Positions 35,147 through 46,010 of a stretch of 64,000 nucleotides of DNA are shown here, piece by piece. The notes beneath the pieces were generated by a model, which was not told where the DNA came from, did not search any database, and worked only from the letters and a program-made list of their open reading frames with translations. The stretch is taken from positions 29,461,235-29,525,234 of the forward strand of contig OX375877.1 of NCBI GenBank assembly GCA_947359465.1, read 5' to 3'. Each line of letters begins with the position of its first letter. The first letter of the stretch is position 1. The translations under genes and the position numbers were made by a program. The DNA comes from Metellina segmentata (taxonomy: Eukaryota > Arthropoda > Arachnida > Araneae > Tetragnathidae).

Positions 35147-36131
35147 ACGACCATCTCACGGGTGTAAGAATCATAGCGATTGCGCATGCGTCAATTTATT
35201 CCGGTCCGGACTTCTGTTACAACCCTTTCTTTACGAATGGTTTGTTTGGCGAAGACGAGGATATTTTCGCGCCAAGCCATCTGTCGTTGACATTCTAGAA
35301 ATGGATGAACAGAATAAATGCTATTCTTGTGACAAAACTTTCCAGTATCGACAGAATTTATTACGTCACATAAAAAAGGTGCACATTGTGACTAATGTCA
35401 GCAACAAAAGAAAATCTAACATAAACTGCCCTACAGTATCGTGTGAAGAAACATTTTCAACACGAACAGAGCTGAGGGAACTTGTGACGAGTGCTCATAT
35501 TGTAGTATTGGATGTAGAGCACATGGAATTTCCATCATTTGAAGCTAAATAATTACCATTACTAGATGAAATCATCTCTACTATAAATTATCTGTCATAT
35601 CATTTGATTTTCAGATCTTGTACTCTAATTTAAATATTCTTACAGAATTTAAACAGTGGAAGATGGAGTTGGAAAAAGAAATAAATTGCTCTTATGTACT
35701 CAGACAAACACCCAAAACTCTAGCGTCAAAGATGACAACTTATTATTTTCATGCTTCAGTATTAAATTTAATTATAAAATAATTTATTTTTCAGAAACTC
35801 ATAATGTGTTTGTTTGGCAATTAAATAAACTTTTAAATTATGAACTTACACAAATTAACTTTTCGTAGAAAGATAGTATAGAATAGATAGTACTTAATAC
35901 TTATTTACGGGTCGTAAATAAACCGTACTTATACTAAACTATAAAAATAGGATACTAAACTGGCCGTACTTATTACTTTAACATCTGGCAGCAAACTCAA
36001 AAAATCCGTATTTTGAGCGATAAATTGTCAAATTTGGCATACCTTTCCCCCGAACCAAACATGCAGTTAAAAATTTCCAACTCCATACGCATGCGCAATT
36101 GCTATGATTCTTACCCCCGTGAGATGGTCGT
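35147..36131 (+). mobile_element. 985-bp element with zinc-finger ORF and perfect 8-bp target duplication
   Basis: Inverted ends begin ACGACCATCTCACGGG and continue about 45 bp to gcgcatgcgt with few changes. Identical 8-mers AAAATTTG (35139-35146 and 36132-36139) flank it inside the Tc1-like 5' region. It encodes a C2H2 protein rather than an identifiable transposase. An 8-bp duplication fits hAT; MULE (9 bp, occasionally 8) is an alternative. Confidence 0.85.
35301..35552 (+). CDS. Transposon-borne C2H2 zinc-finger protein
   Basis: 83 codons, ATG 35301 to TAA 35552. The first finger is canonical: CYSCDKTFQYRQNLLRHIKKVH split as C-x2-C-x12-H-x4-H. A second, degenerate finger follows (CPTVSCEETF ... 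SAH). Downstream, after a possible intron ending tttgattttcag at 35610, a reading TEFKQWKMELEKEINCSYV (35644-35700) resembles the F..WK...E segment found next to such fingers in MULE-type transposon proteins, so the ORF may be only a first exon. The host protein function is unknown; DNA binding at element ends is a plausible inference. Confidence 0.5.
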   Translation: MDEQNKCYSCDKTFQYRQNLLRHIKKVHIVTNVSNKRKSNINCPTVSCEETFSTRTELRELVTSAHIVVLDVEHMEFPSFEAK

Positions 36132-36278
36132 AAAATTTGGTGTCCAATGAATGAATAGTGCGATCTCCAGCGCATCGGAACTGCGCATCCAGCAGATGTA
36201 TATAAGGAGTTGTTCTTGAACTGTTGTTAAAAATTTCTGCTGCATTGCGATTTAGGATAACCTTCAACGACTGAAAAA

Positions 36279-37300
36279 ATGTCTCGCCGCAGGATTCGAG
36301 CTCATTGCGAGCAACTTTCAGAGTTTGAAAGAGGTCGTATCATTGGATTGAAAGAGGCAGGTTGGGCAAATCGGAGAATCGCTCGTCATGTGAGTCGAAG
36401 CGATGCGGCGATTAGAAGATGCTGGCAAGAGTGGGTGGACAATGGCAGATTTCAGCGTCATGATGGTAGCGGTCGACGTAGGGGCATAACAGATCGCGAG
36501 GTACTTAGTACAGAGTAATTGTCAGATCAGCTGTCACAGCGCCTGAAACATCGCTACCAACCATCAGTCGTGCGACCCACACACGAGTGTCCACCATGAC
36601 CATTCACAGACGGCTGAGAGAACGAAATCTACGTTTGTACCGACCGTTACGCCAACTGCCACTCACGCCTGCACACTGTCGAGCCAGATTACAGTGGTGC
36701 TTGATTCGATCAGGCTGGAATGATGCTGACTGGGGACGTATAGTCTTTAGCGACGAATCCCGCTTCCAACTGTGTCTTGACGATCATCGACGGGTCAGGA
36801 GACGCCCAGGGCAGCGTGCCGATCCTGCTTTCACTATTGCACGCCACACGGGCCCTCAACAAGGAGTTATGGTCTAGGGTGCCATTTCCCTTGATAGCCG
36901 GCCCCTTTTGGTCGTCATTAGAGGTACACTTACAACACAGCGGTACGTTGACGACAATCTGAGACCTGTTTTGCTACCGTTCCTTTCGCTTCACCCTGAG
37001 CTTATTTTCCAGCAAGACAATGCCAGACCACACATGGCACGTGTTGCTATGAACTGTCTTCAAGCTTATCAAACACTTTCTTGGCCAGCCAGATCACCAG
37101 ATCTCTCTCCCATCGAGCATGTCTGGGATATGATGGGAAGGCGACTGCATCCGGTAGGGAATGTTGATGACGTAGTCCGACAATTGGAGCAAATTTGGCA
37201 ATAAATACCGCAGGAGACCATCCGGGAGCTTCATCGGTCTATGCCACGCCGTGTGGCAGCTTGCATCCAGGCTAGAGGCGGATCAACACCTTATTGAGCT
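36279..37300 (+). pseudogene. Tc1-like transposase pseudogene
   Basis: It starts MSRRRIRAHCEQLSEFERGR with a helix-turn-helix domain, then QLPLTPAHCRARLQW, FSDESRFQL (first D), FQQDNARPHMAR (second D) and WPARSPDLSPIEHVW (final E). Inactivating changes include a stop near 36516, a stop after GVMV near 36878, a frameshift near 36900 and a stop after EQIWQ at 37204. The C-terminal sequence ARGGSTPY ends near 37297. Confidence 0.9.
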
Positions 37301-37570
37301 CGTTACTGTAACTCTGAAATAAATCATTCAATTGTTCTGAAATTTTAATCATTTTCTATTCTGTACATAAATTTCCTATCCACCAATTTTTGTCTCCATC
37401 GGACAACTCCTTTTTGGTGCGTCGATTTTTTGTTATATATATATATATATACACTGCTGTTTGTAAAAAATTGGAACACCATAAAGGAGTCATAAGAATT
37501 AAATGAAATTTAATATACAAGTGTATTAATACAAATAACTGAATAAATTTTCAAAGAAAAATATATATAT

Positions 37571-38012
37571 TGTACCGTCATGTAAGAATTTGACGGACAG
37601 CTGATTTAAAATTAAACTATTTATTTACATAAATATTTACAAGATAATTATGGGCACAGCCATCGACAACCGAAACCTGCCTGAAGCCAAAGTAACACAA
37701 TTGGCAAAACAGAGACGTCTGTCTCTCGTTGAATCTCGAGTCCGAATCCCCTCAAAATCCACGTTTGCTTCGCAGAACCGCCGCTGACAACGAGAGGGGG
37801 GGTGAATTCCGAGCCCTCTAGAGATGTTTATGTTCTCTGCCGAAGAGAAACACCCCCACACAGCTGCGAAACCGTCTGTCATGCCGACTTGAGTCCCCCA
37901 CCGCAAAAACTTGGAGGAGCCGCACGTGCAAAGACTAAAATTGTTTTCGCATTCCGAAACATTCCAGCGTCCACGTGTTAGGGAAAAGGGTCGGCAAGTA
38001 CCATATGGTACA
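37571..38012 (-). mobile_element. Solo LTR, 442 bp
   Basis: Termini are TGTACC...GGTACA, flanked by atatat on both sides (in a TA-rich spot, so duplication length is ambiguous). Read on the reverse strand, AATAAA lies about 60 bp before the CA end, as in an R-U5 region. No internal retroelement sequence is adjacent, so it is a solo LTR of unassigned family. Confidence 0.7.
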
Positions 38013-38035
38013 ATATATATATAAAGTGTCCAAAA

Positions 38036-38988
38036 TCAGTATTTCGTGTAGCCACCACGCGCTGCAATAAGTGATGCTATACAACGTGGCATGGAATGAA
38101 ACGGATGTTGAATGTCTGCTTGTGGAAGAGAATTCCATATTGTTTGTATGCGCGTCCAAAGTTCGTCTTTTGAGGCTGTAGGACGCGGATCACGAGCGAG
38201 ACGCCGACCAACCAAATCCCACACGTGCTCAATATGAAAAGAAGTCTCGAACATTCCTTGCAGCATGTGGGCGTGCATTATCCTGTTGAAAGATAGCTCC
38301 AGGTATGCCTTGAAGGAAGGGAACGACTTCGGGCTCTAGTACCTTTGCTATTCAGATTACCCTCAATTCGTGTCAACTGAGATCGTCCATGATACGAAAT
38401 CGTACCGCAGACCATAACTCCGGGTGTTCGGCCACTATGACGTTCGATAACGCACTCTGGAAAGCAGCGTCTAACACGAATGCGGCCATCATGGTTCCAC
38501 TAATTAAAGCGGGATTCGTCAGAAAAGACAACTTGTTGCCAATCAGCCCGCCAGGCTCTGTGTTCATGAGCCCATTGCAGACGCAGCCGTCGATGGTTTG
38601 GCGTGAGGGGATCCTGTATAAAGGAATCCTTCCACGCAGTCCACGGTGCATCAGACGTCGGCGAATTGACGAATCCGACATGATTAAACTTGTAGCAGTA
38701 GACCAAAGTGTTGCCAACTGCCTGGACGAAGCTGTGCGGTCATTCACGGCCATGTAGACCGGGTGTCTATCATCGCGTGCTGACCTTCCGTCGTCCATTC
38801 CCAGTTTTTCGAGTTGTCCGGTGCTCGTCGGTCAACTACTTCAAAACTCGCATCACTGTGGAACTGTTCCGCTCCACACGAGCTGCTATTGCGCGATTGG
38901 AAAATCCTCCTTCACGAAGGCCGATGATTCTCCCCCATTCAAACCCGGTAAGTTGTTGAAATTTCACCCTATTTCGTCGTGGAGGCAT
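38036..38988 (-). pseudogene. Tc1-like transposase pseudogene
   Basis: Reverse-strand ATG at 38988 opens MPPRRNRVKFQQLTGFEWGR, a helix-turn-helix start. Readable across frames are TSRDDRH-like, LTPNHRRLRLQWAHEHR, QQVVFSDESRFN (first D), RHSGRTPGVMV and, further on, HVWDLVGRRLARDP with QADIQHPFHSMPRC near the C-terminus. Several frameshifts separate these. The QDNARPH region is degraded (near 38260-38290). Confidence 0.85.
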
Positions 38989-39239
38989 ACTTAGGTCTCA
39001 CTAAACGTTCGCCACTAAAAAATAACCATACAATAATTTCAACGTCCCGCTACAGCCCTCTATTTATACGCTTTTAGCATCAGTTCAAAGGGCGCTGCTT
39101 ACACACTCATGCGTGGTGGCTCTGAAACATTACTACTTTACATAACATCATATAATTGACATTTGCTGCAAATTTTATTTCATTCGGAAGATTTCTTCAT
39201 GGTGTTGTATTTTTTACAAAAAGCAGTGAATATAATGAG

Positions 39240-39500
39240 AGAGTTTTTCACAAATTATTCCAAAATTAATAACTACTCAAACTATTCATAACTTAATTTT
39301 AATTATTGTTTTACTTGTGTAATAAATAAATGTAATCGATGAAACCATGGTACATTAGTTCATAGGAGTAACCAGGGGGAGTTGGGGTTACAACCCCCCA
39401 TTCAGTTCATCGTAAAAGATAGTCAAATTTGTTAATGAAGAGCAATCGGAGTTTTAAGCTTTATGGCCATTTAAACTAGATTATATAAAAATAAAAATGA
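39240..39500 (+). repeat. Dispersed GGGGTTCAACCCC-type repeat (copy 3)
   Basis: Closely matches the reverse complement of 12100-12340: ttttacttgtgtaataaata, cataggagtaaccaggggga, gttggggttacaaccccc, attcagttc, taaatttgttaatga-type body and agttttaagctttatgg. Confidence 0.75.
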
Positions 39501-39689
39501 TAAAAAAAGCCAAGGGTGCGTTTTTTCTTCAAAAATTTACCCAAAATTAAAATAATAAATAATTTTTTTTTTGAGACGTTTAAACATAACGCCATGAGGG
39601 CGTAAATGTCGCCAAGAAGGTAAGACGGGTGGAATATTTTCCCATCAAATCGCTGTAAAGTAAAACGCTTCTTGCCAACGATGATAGTT

Positions 39690-40060
39690 TTAACCTGCTA
39701 ATGATTTTCCCCATTGTCCAGACGGCCCAGCTCCTGATATCCGACCTCTGACGGGGTGATTGACAGGTGATGATATACGGGACATTAGGATTCTAAAGGG
39801 GGAGGGGATTCATTATGGCTAGTGAAAGAAACTCGGGTAGGGTCTAAATGAGATTGAACTCTACAACAGGTCGCCACGATTTAACTTGGCAGTAAAGATA
39901 TGCAATGACGAGCGTACTGAGCTTTAAGCCGCAGGTTTCACTGCGAGGTTGTCTAATTCGCCCCCTTTCCACGCTATTACAAAGGTGACCGCTAATGATC
40001 TTCCCCAGTGTCCCGTACCTGATGCCGGACCTCTGACTGGGTGATTAACAGATGATCAGT
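39690..40060 (+). repeat. Duplicated ~70-bp unit, 295 bp apart
   Basis: gctaatgattttccccattgtc ... ctgatatccgacctctgacggggtgattgacag near 39698 recurs near 39992 as gctaatgatcttccccagtgtc ... ctgatgccggacctctgactgggtgattaacag. Non-coding. Confidence 0.6.
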
Positions 40061-40299
40061 TCAATAATGGTCAAGTGGAACGGCTGGGGCTTGGGAACAG
40101 TTCATTCAGGTATTGGTGTGCTTTTCACACTTCTCGGGACTGAACTCCTCCCACCTCAGTCATCAACCCTAGTCATGCCTATGCTTCTGAGTACTACAAG
40201 GGTCCGCGCAAAGGAATTCTCGATACTACACTCGTCAATGAATAGAGATTTTTGGTGGTTCATTTCCTTTTCGACATACAATTTTATATTACTCATTAG

Positions 40300-41210
40300 G
40301 TTCTACTAGTTTCACTTTATAATCATGGTTTCTTAACAGCATATATATTATTAGAAGTCTAAATTCCTTAAGGACACAAAAATCGTCAAATTTTCGAGGT
40401 TTTTTTTTTTTAATATTTTAAGAATTTCTCTGTGTTTTTATGCTTAAAATGACGTCTAAATCATATTTCTATCTAATTAGAACTAGAGATATAGTTATTT
40501 TTGTGGTTCGTTGTTTTGAAAATCTAACACTCTTGACAGTTGTTGTCATGCCATCAACATCTGCAAAAGACGTTATTTAAGTCTACGGAGACCTTTAAAT
40601 TATATAGAAAAAAAGGTAAAACAAAAATCAAATTAAACTAAAGATTTAAGAGGAAAGAAGGAGTTAGATACTCATCTGGATGCTTTTAAAAGGTATTTAA
40701 GCATTTTATTAACTGTAAATCGGTCTTTAAAACTGATTTTTAACAAGATTTCCTGTATTCAAATTGCTATAAGTCAAAAACCGAGGTTGGTATTATTAAG
40801 GGCTGAAATTTAGAATATATCTTTTTCAAAAATTATATTTTCATTTTGATTCAGCAAATTTGAAACAAATATTTACTTTAAAAAAATGACTTTTTAAAAA
40901 AAATAGTACCTTAAAATTTTCATTTAAATATATTTTTTTTATTAAATTAATATTTTTTAAATTGTTGAATCAAAATTAAAGTTTATAAATTTGTGAATAA
41001 TTTACTGCAAGAATTTTGAAAATTGATCAAGAATATTTTGAGTTTTAGCAATTTAAAATAACCCCTCTTTTTTCCAAAAAATTTTAATTTGAAATTTTTA
41101 AAAACTTTTGGAAAACTTTTGTGTTGTGATTTTGCTTATTTGTTAGATGGCTAATCAGACAAAAAAATTCTCTAAATTCTAAATTAATTAATAAAATTTT
41201 TTCAATATGT
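40300..41210. other. A+T-rich non-coding stretch
   Basis: Very A+T-rich, no supported feature. Confidence 0.5.
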
Positions 41211-41214
41211 CCCA

Positions 41215-42440
41215 GATGCATTCGCGGAATCCCTCACGCTTTCAGCACTTTTTGGCGAGTTGGCGAAAGCCGGCTGTATCACCAACTGCTAGAACTATAT
41301 CGGGCCACGTGAGACAAGACGACATTTTCATATACCCTCTTGCTGCCATCTGTTGACTCAGAAAGGAATCATTTTATTACAAGTTTTTTTTTCTGTGTTA
41401 AATTTTTTCTTATTTTAAATGTTTTACCTCAGCTACAAATATAAATTAAGTACATAAAATAATATATGTTTTTGTTACACACTCTAATATCTTAAACAAT
41501 AAATATGAAATAAAACAATTTTAAATATTTTGTTTGCTTTGAGAATACATGTATAAAAAATTTCTGTCTCCTTAACAGCCCAAATGCAAATGCTATAATT
41601 ATAGGATATGAGTTAGAAAAAAACTTTGGTTCGAAGAAAGTTATTGAAAACAGTCAAAATAGAATATTTTTTCAATTTAAATTTGGTAATCTTGAGCTCA
41701 AATGAGTAAAACTAATCTAGAAGTGTATTTGTGTACAAAAAATTACTTTAGTTAAATCTTAATACTTATTATTGATAACTGCTTTTACTAATATAAAAAT
41801 ATCTACTACTAGTTGTCTCCCCAAACAGTGGCGGGATTATATTATGCGATCAAACAAGAGATTTGATTAGTAAGAAAGTATATTATGAAAATAAAAACAC
41901 TTGGGTTATAAAGGCGAATAATTTCCATAATAAACAACGTAATTGATTTATTCGCCTCCCCACTCGCATCTTAAACAAATACATTCTCATCAACTCTTTC
42001 TATTTGACGAGTTTTAGAGTAAGTGATCATTTTATATTGTGAAAATCATAACGAAACGCAATTGATTGACTAAATTTCAAATAAATGTAAACATATACAA
42101 TTTGTTTACATGGGAATACTTCTTATACCGCCTGCTTCTTATATCAACCAATATTACGTAGTTACAATAGAGATAGATAAAGTAAAACAAAAATAATCAT
42201 GTTATATCTTGAATGTCAACATAATATATATAGAATATCCAAAAAAAAAATCAGACTGAAAATCATAGCACTCAGCGAGAAAAAAATGGCGATCTTCTAA
42301 ACAACTTAGTAGGGCTGCTCGAGAAATTGAGAAGGATTGCCAATTTCCCCAGCTTTCGGTTCTCTAAGTGCTTTATTTCGCCAACTCGCCAAGGAGTGCT
42401 CAAAGCGTGAGGGTTTCCGCGATTGCGTCGGACCCCCTTA
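41215..42440. repeat. ~1.2-kb inverted-repeat structure
   Basis: gcattcgcggaatccctcacgctttcagcac...ttggcgagttggcgaaa at 41218-41270 is present inverted at about 42375-42435 (gcgcaatcgcggaaaccctcacgctt-type). The GC-rich arms contrast with an A+T-rich interior. It may be a foldback element; there is no transposase and the exact ends are unclear. Confidence 0.5.
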
Positions 42441-42954
42441 TGGGTGAGAGGACATATTTTCTTTACAGAGAGGTTTTGGCGAACCTTATCCACAGCACAT
42501 CTTCTGTACTTCTGCTTTAAAATGTTTCAGTATTAAAAATGTTGCATACGTCCTTTAAGTGTTTATATTATGAGTGCTGTCAATCACGAATGTTTAAACA
42601 TTACTCTTCCCCGCATTTAGATTTATGGTCATGTTTGCCATTACTGTTTCTGGTAAATATATATTCTAATCAGTTACAACAGGCTGATGTAATCTTTTAT
42701 AATACGCAGTAATTGACCCAATTGCCTCTGAGTCATTACGCTGCTCGTTTCGTACTTATCCCTGTCTATTGTGATGTCCCTTTATAACTATTAAATGTCT
42801 TGTTGGACTTGGAAGTACACTCTTATTCCTTTATTACACACAACAAAAATAACATTGCGAAAGCATTATTGCAGTTTAAATGTAAGACATATTTGATGTA
42901 ATTATGTTAGAATTTAAATAATACTTTCGGGACATGACTTTTTTACGAAAAAAA

Positions 42955-43340
42955 TTCAATAGAAACGTTATTGTGAAAAGTATAAGTTATTTTACTCTTG
43001 TTGACATTACAACAGTAATGTTTCTACCAACACTGATGAAAAATTTCATGTCTTAATCTCATCGTAAATATTACAGTTGCATGTAGTTATTCACAAGTAT
43101 ATAGTTAATATACTTATTAAAAAATTGTAAGCACTCATAGACGACAGAATCAGAATCGAAAGAATTTCTACCGATGTGCTTCAAGCAAATCAAGTTTAAA
43201 TCTGAGAAGTTCCGAAAAAATCAACGTTTTAATTTCTAATTTAAAGGTATTGTAGGTTTTAAAATTCACCATAAAAACATCTGGTGAATATTGTATAAAC
43301 TAGGGGGCTCCGCCCCCTGCTCGCGAACCCCCGGAGATGA
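42955..43340 (-). repeat. Dispersed repeat with hairpin end (copy 2)
   Basis: Reverse complement of the 8755-9260 block. Its hairpin end, agggggctccgccccct at 43303-43319, is a perfect stem here, followed on the reverse strand by agtttatac. On the reverse strand the hairpin ends directly in CTAG, reminiscent of Helitron termini. Confidence 0.7.
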
Positions 43341-43690
43341 AAAAATTCTCCGCGATGAAAAATTTGTATACTATCGCAAAATTATACCTTTCATCGCATC
43401 GAATTTATTTATGAATCAATTTTAAAACTAATTATACCATTAGAAAGAGTGCATTGTAAGCTTTCACGTGGTATTTTCAAATTTTAAAACTAATAGTATT
43501 AAGCTATAGTTACGACAATTTTAGTTTTGTATCGAAAATTACGATCTAAAACTTCTGAAATTTGTATGACCAACTTTTAATTGCATCGAATTTATTTATT
43601 AACCAATTTCAAAATAATTATACCATTAGAAAGAGCACATTCTAAGGTTTTCAGTGAAGGATTCAAATTTAAAAACTAACTGTAGGACGA
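43341..43690. repeat. Internal duplication next to the hairpin repeat
   Basis: atcgcatcgaatttatttatgaatcaattttaaaa...attataccattagaaagagtgcatt (43390-43455) recurs, diverged, at 43580-43645. It may belong to the same element as the hairpin. Non-coding. Confidence 0.5.
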
Positions 43691-43714
43691 GACCTATATC
43701 ATCAGTTTTCATGA

Positions 43715-43835
43715 AATCTTTGACAAGATCTTGGTGTTGATCGACGAGATCTTGTTGTTGATCGACGAGATCTTGCTATTAATCGACGAGATCTTGCTAT
43801 TGATCGACGAGGTATCTCTTCCATCAAGATCTGGT
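43715..43835 (+). repeat. 21-bp tandem repeat upstream of the TSP1/Ig gene
   Basis: Four to five copies of gatcgacgagatcttgctatt-like units end about 80 bp before the start codon of the TSP1/Ig gene. Related, more degenerate units occur at 33320-33420 and 47449-47612. Confidence 0.8.
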
Positions 43836-43914
43836 TAGTTTTTCTGTCGATTAGATGCTTCATCGAAACAATCACCAGATGGGTTAACCGACATTCTAAA
43901 ACTTCTGCTCAGAT

Positions 43915-44424
43915 ATGGAAGCACCTGCTCCAGAGATGCTGTTGTTACTGCTTCTGCTGACCTCGGGGGATTGTGTTAGCGTGAAGAAGGTGCTCAAGCT
44001 GTGGAGGTCCGGGCCGACGGTCTCGCCTGGAGTGTGGGGCGAGTGGGGTGCCTGGAATGAGAACTGCAGCACTACCTGCGGAATAGGCGTCAGGAGACGT
44101 GTCCGGACATGCAGCTACACGGGGCTGAAGAGGAAGCTGCGCTGCAAAGGCAACGTGGGGCAGCTGCGGAACTGCGACACCCACCTGACGTGCCCCGTCC
44201 ACGGGGGCTGGGCACCCTGGGTCGCCTGGGACTGCTCGGCCTCGTGCGGGGGAGGGGTGGGTCAGCAGAAGCGTACCTGCACCCGCCCCAAGCCTATGTT
44301 CGACGGCAAGGGATGCGAGGGACCCAGCGAGGAGGACGGGAAGTGTAACATGCACAAGTGTGCCGACCAGGTCTACACCCTCTCTCCTGCTACGTCACGG
44401 GACTTGAAGGCAGCCACCGAAAAG
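43915..44424 (+). CDS. TSP1/Ig membrane receptor, exon 1 (signal peptide and two TSP1 repeats)
   Basis: 170 codons from ATG 43915 to the donor AAG|GTACGT at 44424/44425 (phase 0). A hydrophobic signal peptide (LLLLLLLTSG) is followed by two thrombospondin type-1 repeats. The first is WGEWGAWNENCSTTCGIGV with the TSP1 Cys pattern and RRRVRTC. The second is GGWAPWVAWDCSASCGGGV with QQKRTC and a final CNMHKC. The spaced tryptophans are the usual C-mannosylation and heparin-contact sites of the family. GC content is far above the flanks. It joins in frame to 54921. The predicted 515-residue protein is a type I surface receptor or adhesion molecule; I do not recognise a named orthologue. The domain order differs from UNC-5 receptors, where Ig domains precede TSP1. 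Confidence 0.9.
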
Positions 44425-44603
44425 GTACGTCTATCTGTCAGAAAGTTGTGTTTTATTTCTAAAGCTACTGTAACACCCTTTATTACTAAGATTTTCAGTG
44501 TAAACAAGCAAACTAGAAGGTAATAAGTGGTAATATTTAGTTAACGTCGTACTATAGCAACCCTAATTATTCCTTCATTAAAAATAAAATTGCTTTAAAA
44601 TTA

Positions 44604-46010
44604 CACTGCTGGCCACCGTAAGTGCAACACCCTGAAGGAAGCATGCAAATAATATGAAATTTACAACATGCATTAGCGGAGGTGAGATATGCAAATGATT
44701 AGAATTTCAGCGTAGACGCACATCACGCGCGCCTGTGGCGCCACTTCAAAGCGCTATTTAAGGCTTGGAGATTTCGACGATTTCAAGTACGGCAATTGTG
44801 TTTTTCTTGTGGTTTAAAAAAAAACGATCAATTATGCCTCGTAGAAAACAGCGATCATCTATTGATCAAGTATCCGAGTTCGACAGAGGAAGGATAGTGG
44901 TCTACCGAGATTGTGGATTATCTTTCAGGGAAATCGGTAGTCGTGTTGGACGAAACCAAACAACTGTAATGCGGATATGTGATAGTTGGATGCAGGAGGG
45001 TACGACGGACCGACGTGTTCGATCGCATCCATCTCAGTGCACCACTTCACGTGAGGACAGGCATATTGTGCGTATGGCAGTGACGGATCGCTCCGCCACA
45101 TCACGAACCATAGCACAGCACATTCAGTCTGTAACGCATCATCCAGTGTCTGCGCGTACCATTCGACGCCGTTTACAGCAGAGTGGTCTGTCCGCAAGAC
45201 GTCCATCGCTTCGTCTACCCTTGACGCAGAACCACAGACATCTCCGCCGCCAATGGTGTGATGAAAGAAGGATGTGGACGGCAGAATGGAATGAAATTGT
45301 CTTTACTGACGAGTCACACTTCTGTCTGCAACACCACGATGGTCGGATTCGAGTCTGGAAACACCGTGGAGTGAGGATGCTGAACAGCTGCGTTATCCAC
45401 CGCCACATTGGTCCTGCACCGGGTATTATGGTATGGGGCGGTATTGGATATCACTCTCGCACTCCTCTAGTACGCATTCCCGGTACTTTAAACAGACAGC
45501 GCTATATCTCCGAGGTGTTGGAGCCAGTTGTCCTTCCTTACCTTCAGGGCTTGCCCACAGCCATATTTCAACAGGATAATGCGCGACCACACGTGGCACG
45601 CATTGTTCAAGGGTTCTTCGTCAATCGCCAGATTGAATTGCTTCCCTGGCCAGCTCGCTCTCCGCATCTTTCGCCGATAGAAAACATGTGGTCCATGGTT
45701 GCTCAACGATTGACCCAGATTACATCCCCAGCTGCCACACCAGATCAACTTTGGCAACGTGTGGAAGCTGCTTGGTCTGCTGTACCCCAAGAACACATCC
45801 AAAGTCTCTTTGAATCAATGCCGAGGCGTGTGGCAGCGGTGATCTCCAACAATGGCGGCTACTCTGGCTACTGATTTTGGCAGGAACCACACTTCAATGA
45901 AGTGTATAAATTTCATCAGCTGATACTTGGTCAACATGTTATCTACAAAATAAATTTCCTTGTGGTATCTCTTGTCTTTCTTGGTGTTGCAATTTGGGTG
46001 GCCAACAGTG
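44604..46010 (+). mobile_element. Intact Tc1-like transposon in intron 1
   Basis: Inverted ends cactgctggccaccgtaagt and, reversed, cactgttggccacccaaatt, continuing to tgcaacacc, each bordered by TA. At 1,407 bp it has one uninterrupted transposase gene. It inserted into the SINE-derived block. Confidence 0.95.
44834..45874 (+). CDS. Tc1-like transposase, apparently intact
   Basis: 346 residues from ATG 44834 (MPRRKQRSSIDQ) to TGA 45872. I prefer this start to the in-frame ATG at 44765 because it matches the family N-terminus and length. An N-terminal paired helix-turn-helix domain (VSEFDRGRIV ... RIGSRVGRN-like) is followed by a second with TIRRRLQQSGLSARRPSL. The catalytic triad is complete: D159 (FTDESHF), D248 (FQQDNARPH) and E283 (SPIENMW), with DD34E spacing. 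The usual SPDLSPIE is SPHLSPIE here, which is outside the triad. The C-terminus is NNGGYSGY. It cuts and pastes its own element at TA. Completeness suggests recent activity. Confidence 0.95.
   Translation: MPRRKQRSSIDQVSEFDRGRIVVYRDCGLSFREIGSRVGRNQTTVMRICDSWMQEGTTDRRVRSHPSQCTTSREDRHIVRMAVTDRSATSRTIAQHIQSVTHHPVSARTIRRRLQQSGLSARRPSLRLPLTQNHRHLRRQWCDERRMWTAEWNEIVFTDESHFCLQHHDGRIRVWKHRGVRMLNSCVIHRHIGPAPGIMVWGGIGYHSRTPLVRIPGTLNRQRYISEVLEPVVLPYLQGLPTAIFQQDNARPHVARIVQGFFVNRQIELLPWPARSPHLSPIENMWSMVAQRLTQITSPAATPDQLWQRVEAAWSAVPQEHIQSLFESMPRRVAAVISNNGGYSGY

Larger units (their letters stand above)
35052..37430 (+). mobile_element. Tc1-like element, host of a nested zinc-finger element
   Basis: Inverted ends share aaaaaatcgacgcaccaa (left, about 35053) and its inverse near 37413-37430. 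Without the 985-bp nested element and its 8-bp duplication, length is about 1.39 kb, normal for Tc1. A related deleted copy lies at 49643-51616. Confidence 0.85.
37452..39228 (-). mobile_element. Tc1-like element hosting a solo LTR
   Basis: Inverted ends cactgctgtttgtaaaaaat (left) and, reversed, cactgctttttgtaaaaaat (right), beside TA. Less the 442-bp LTR it is about 1.33 kb. It carries a reverse-strand transposase pseudogene. Confidence 0.85.

Noticed and set aside
43693..43835. CRISPR-like array
   Set aside because: Contiguous 21-bp tandem repeats without unique spacers, in eukaryotic DNA.
43945..44355. 136-codon reverse frame
   Set aside because: Antisense shadow of the GC-rich TSP1 exon.
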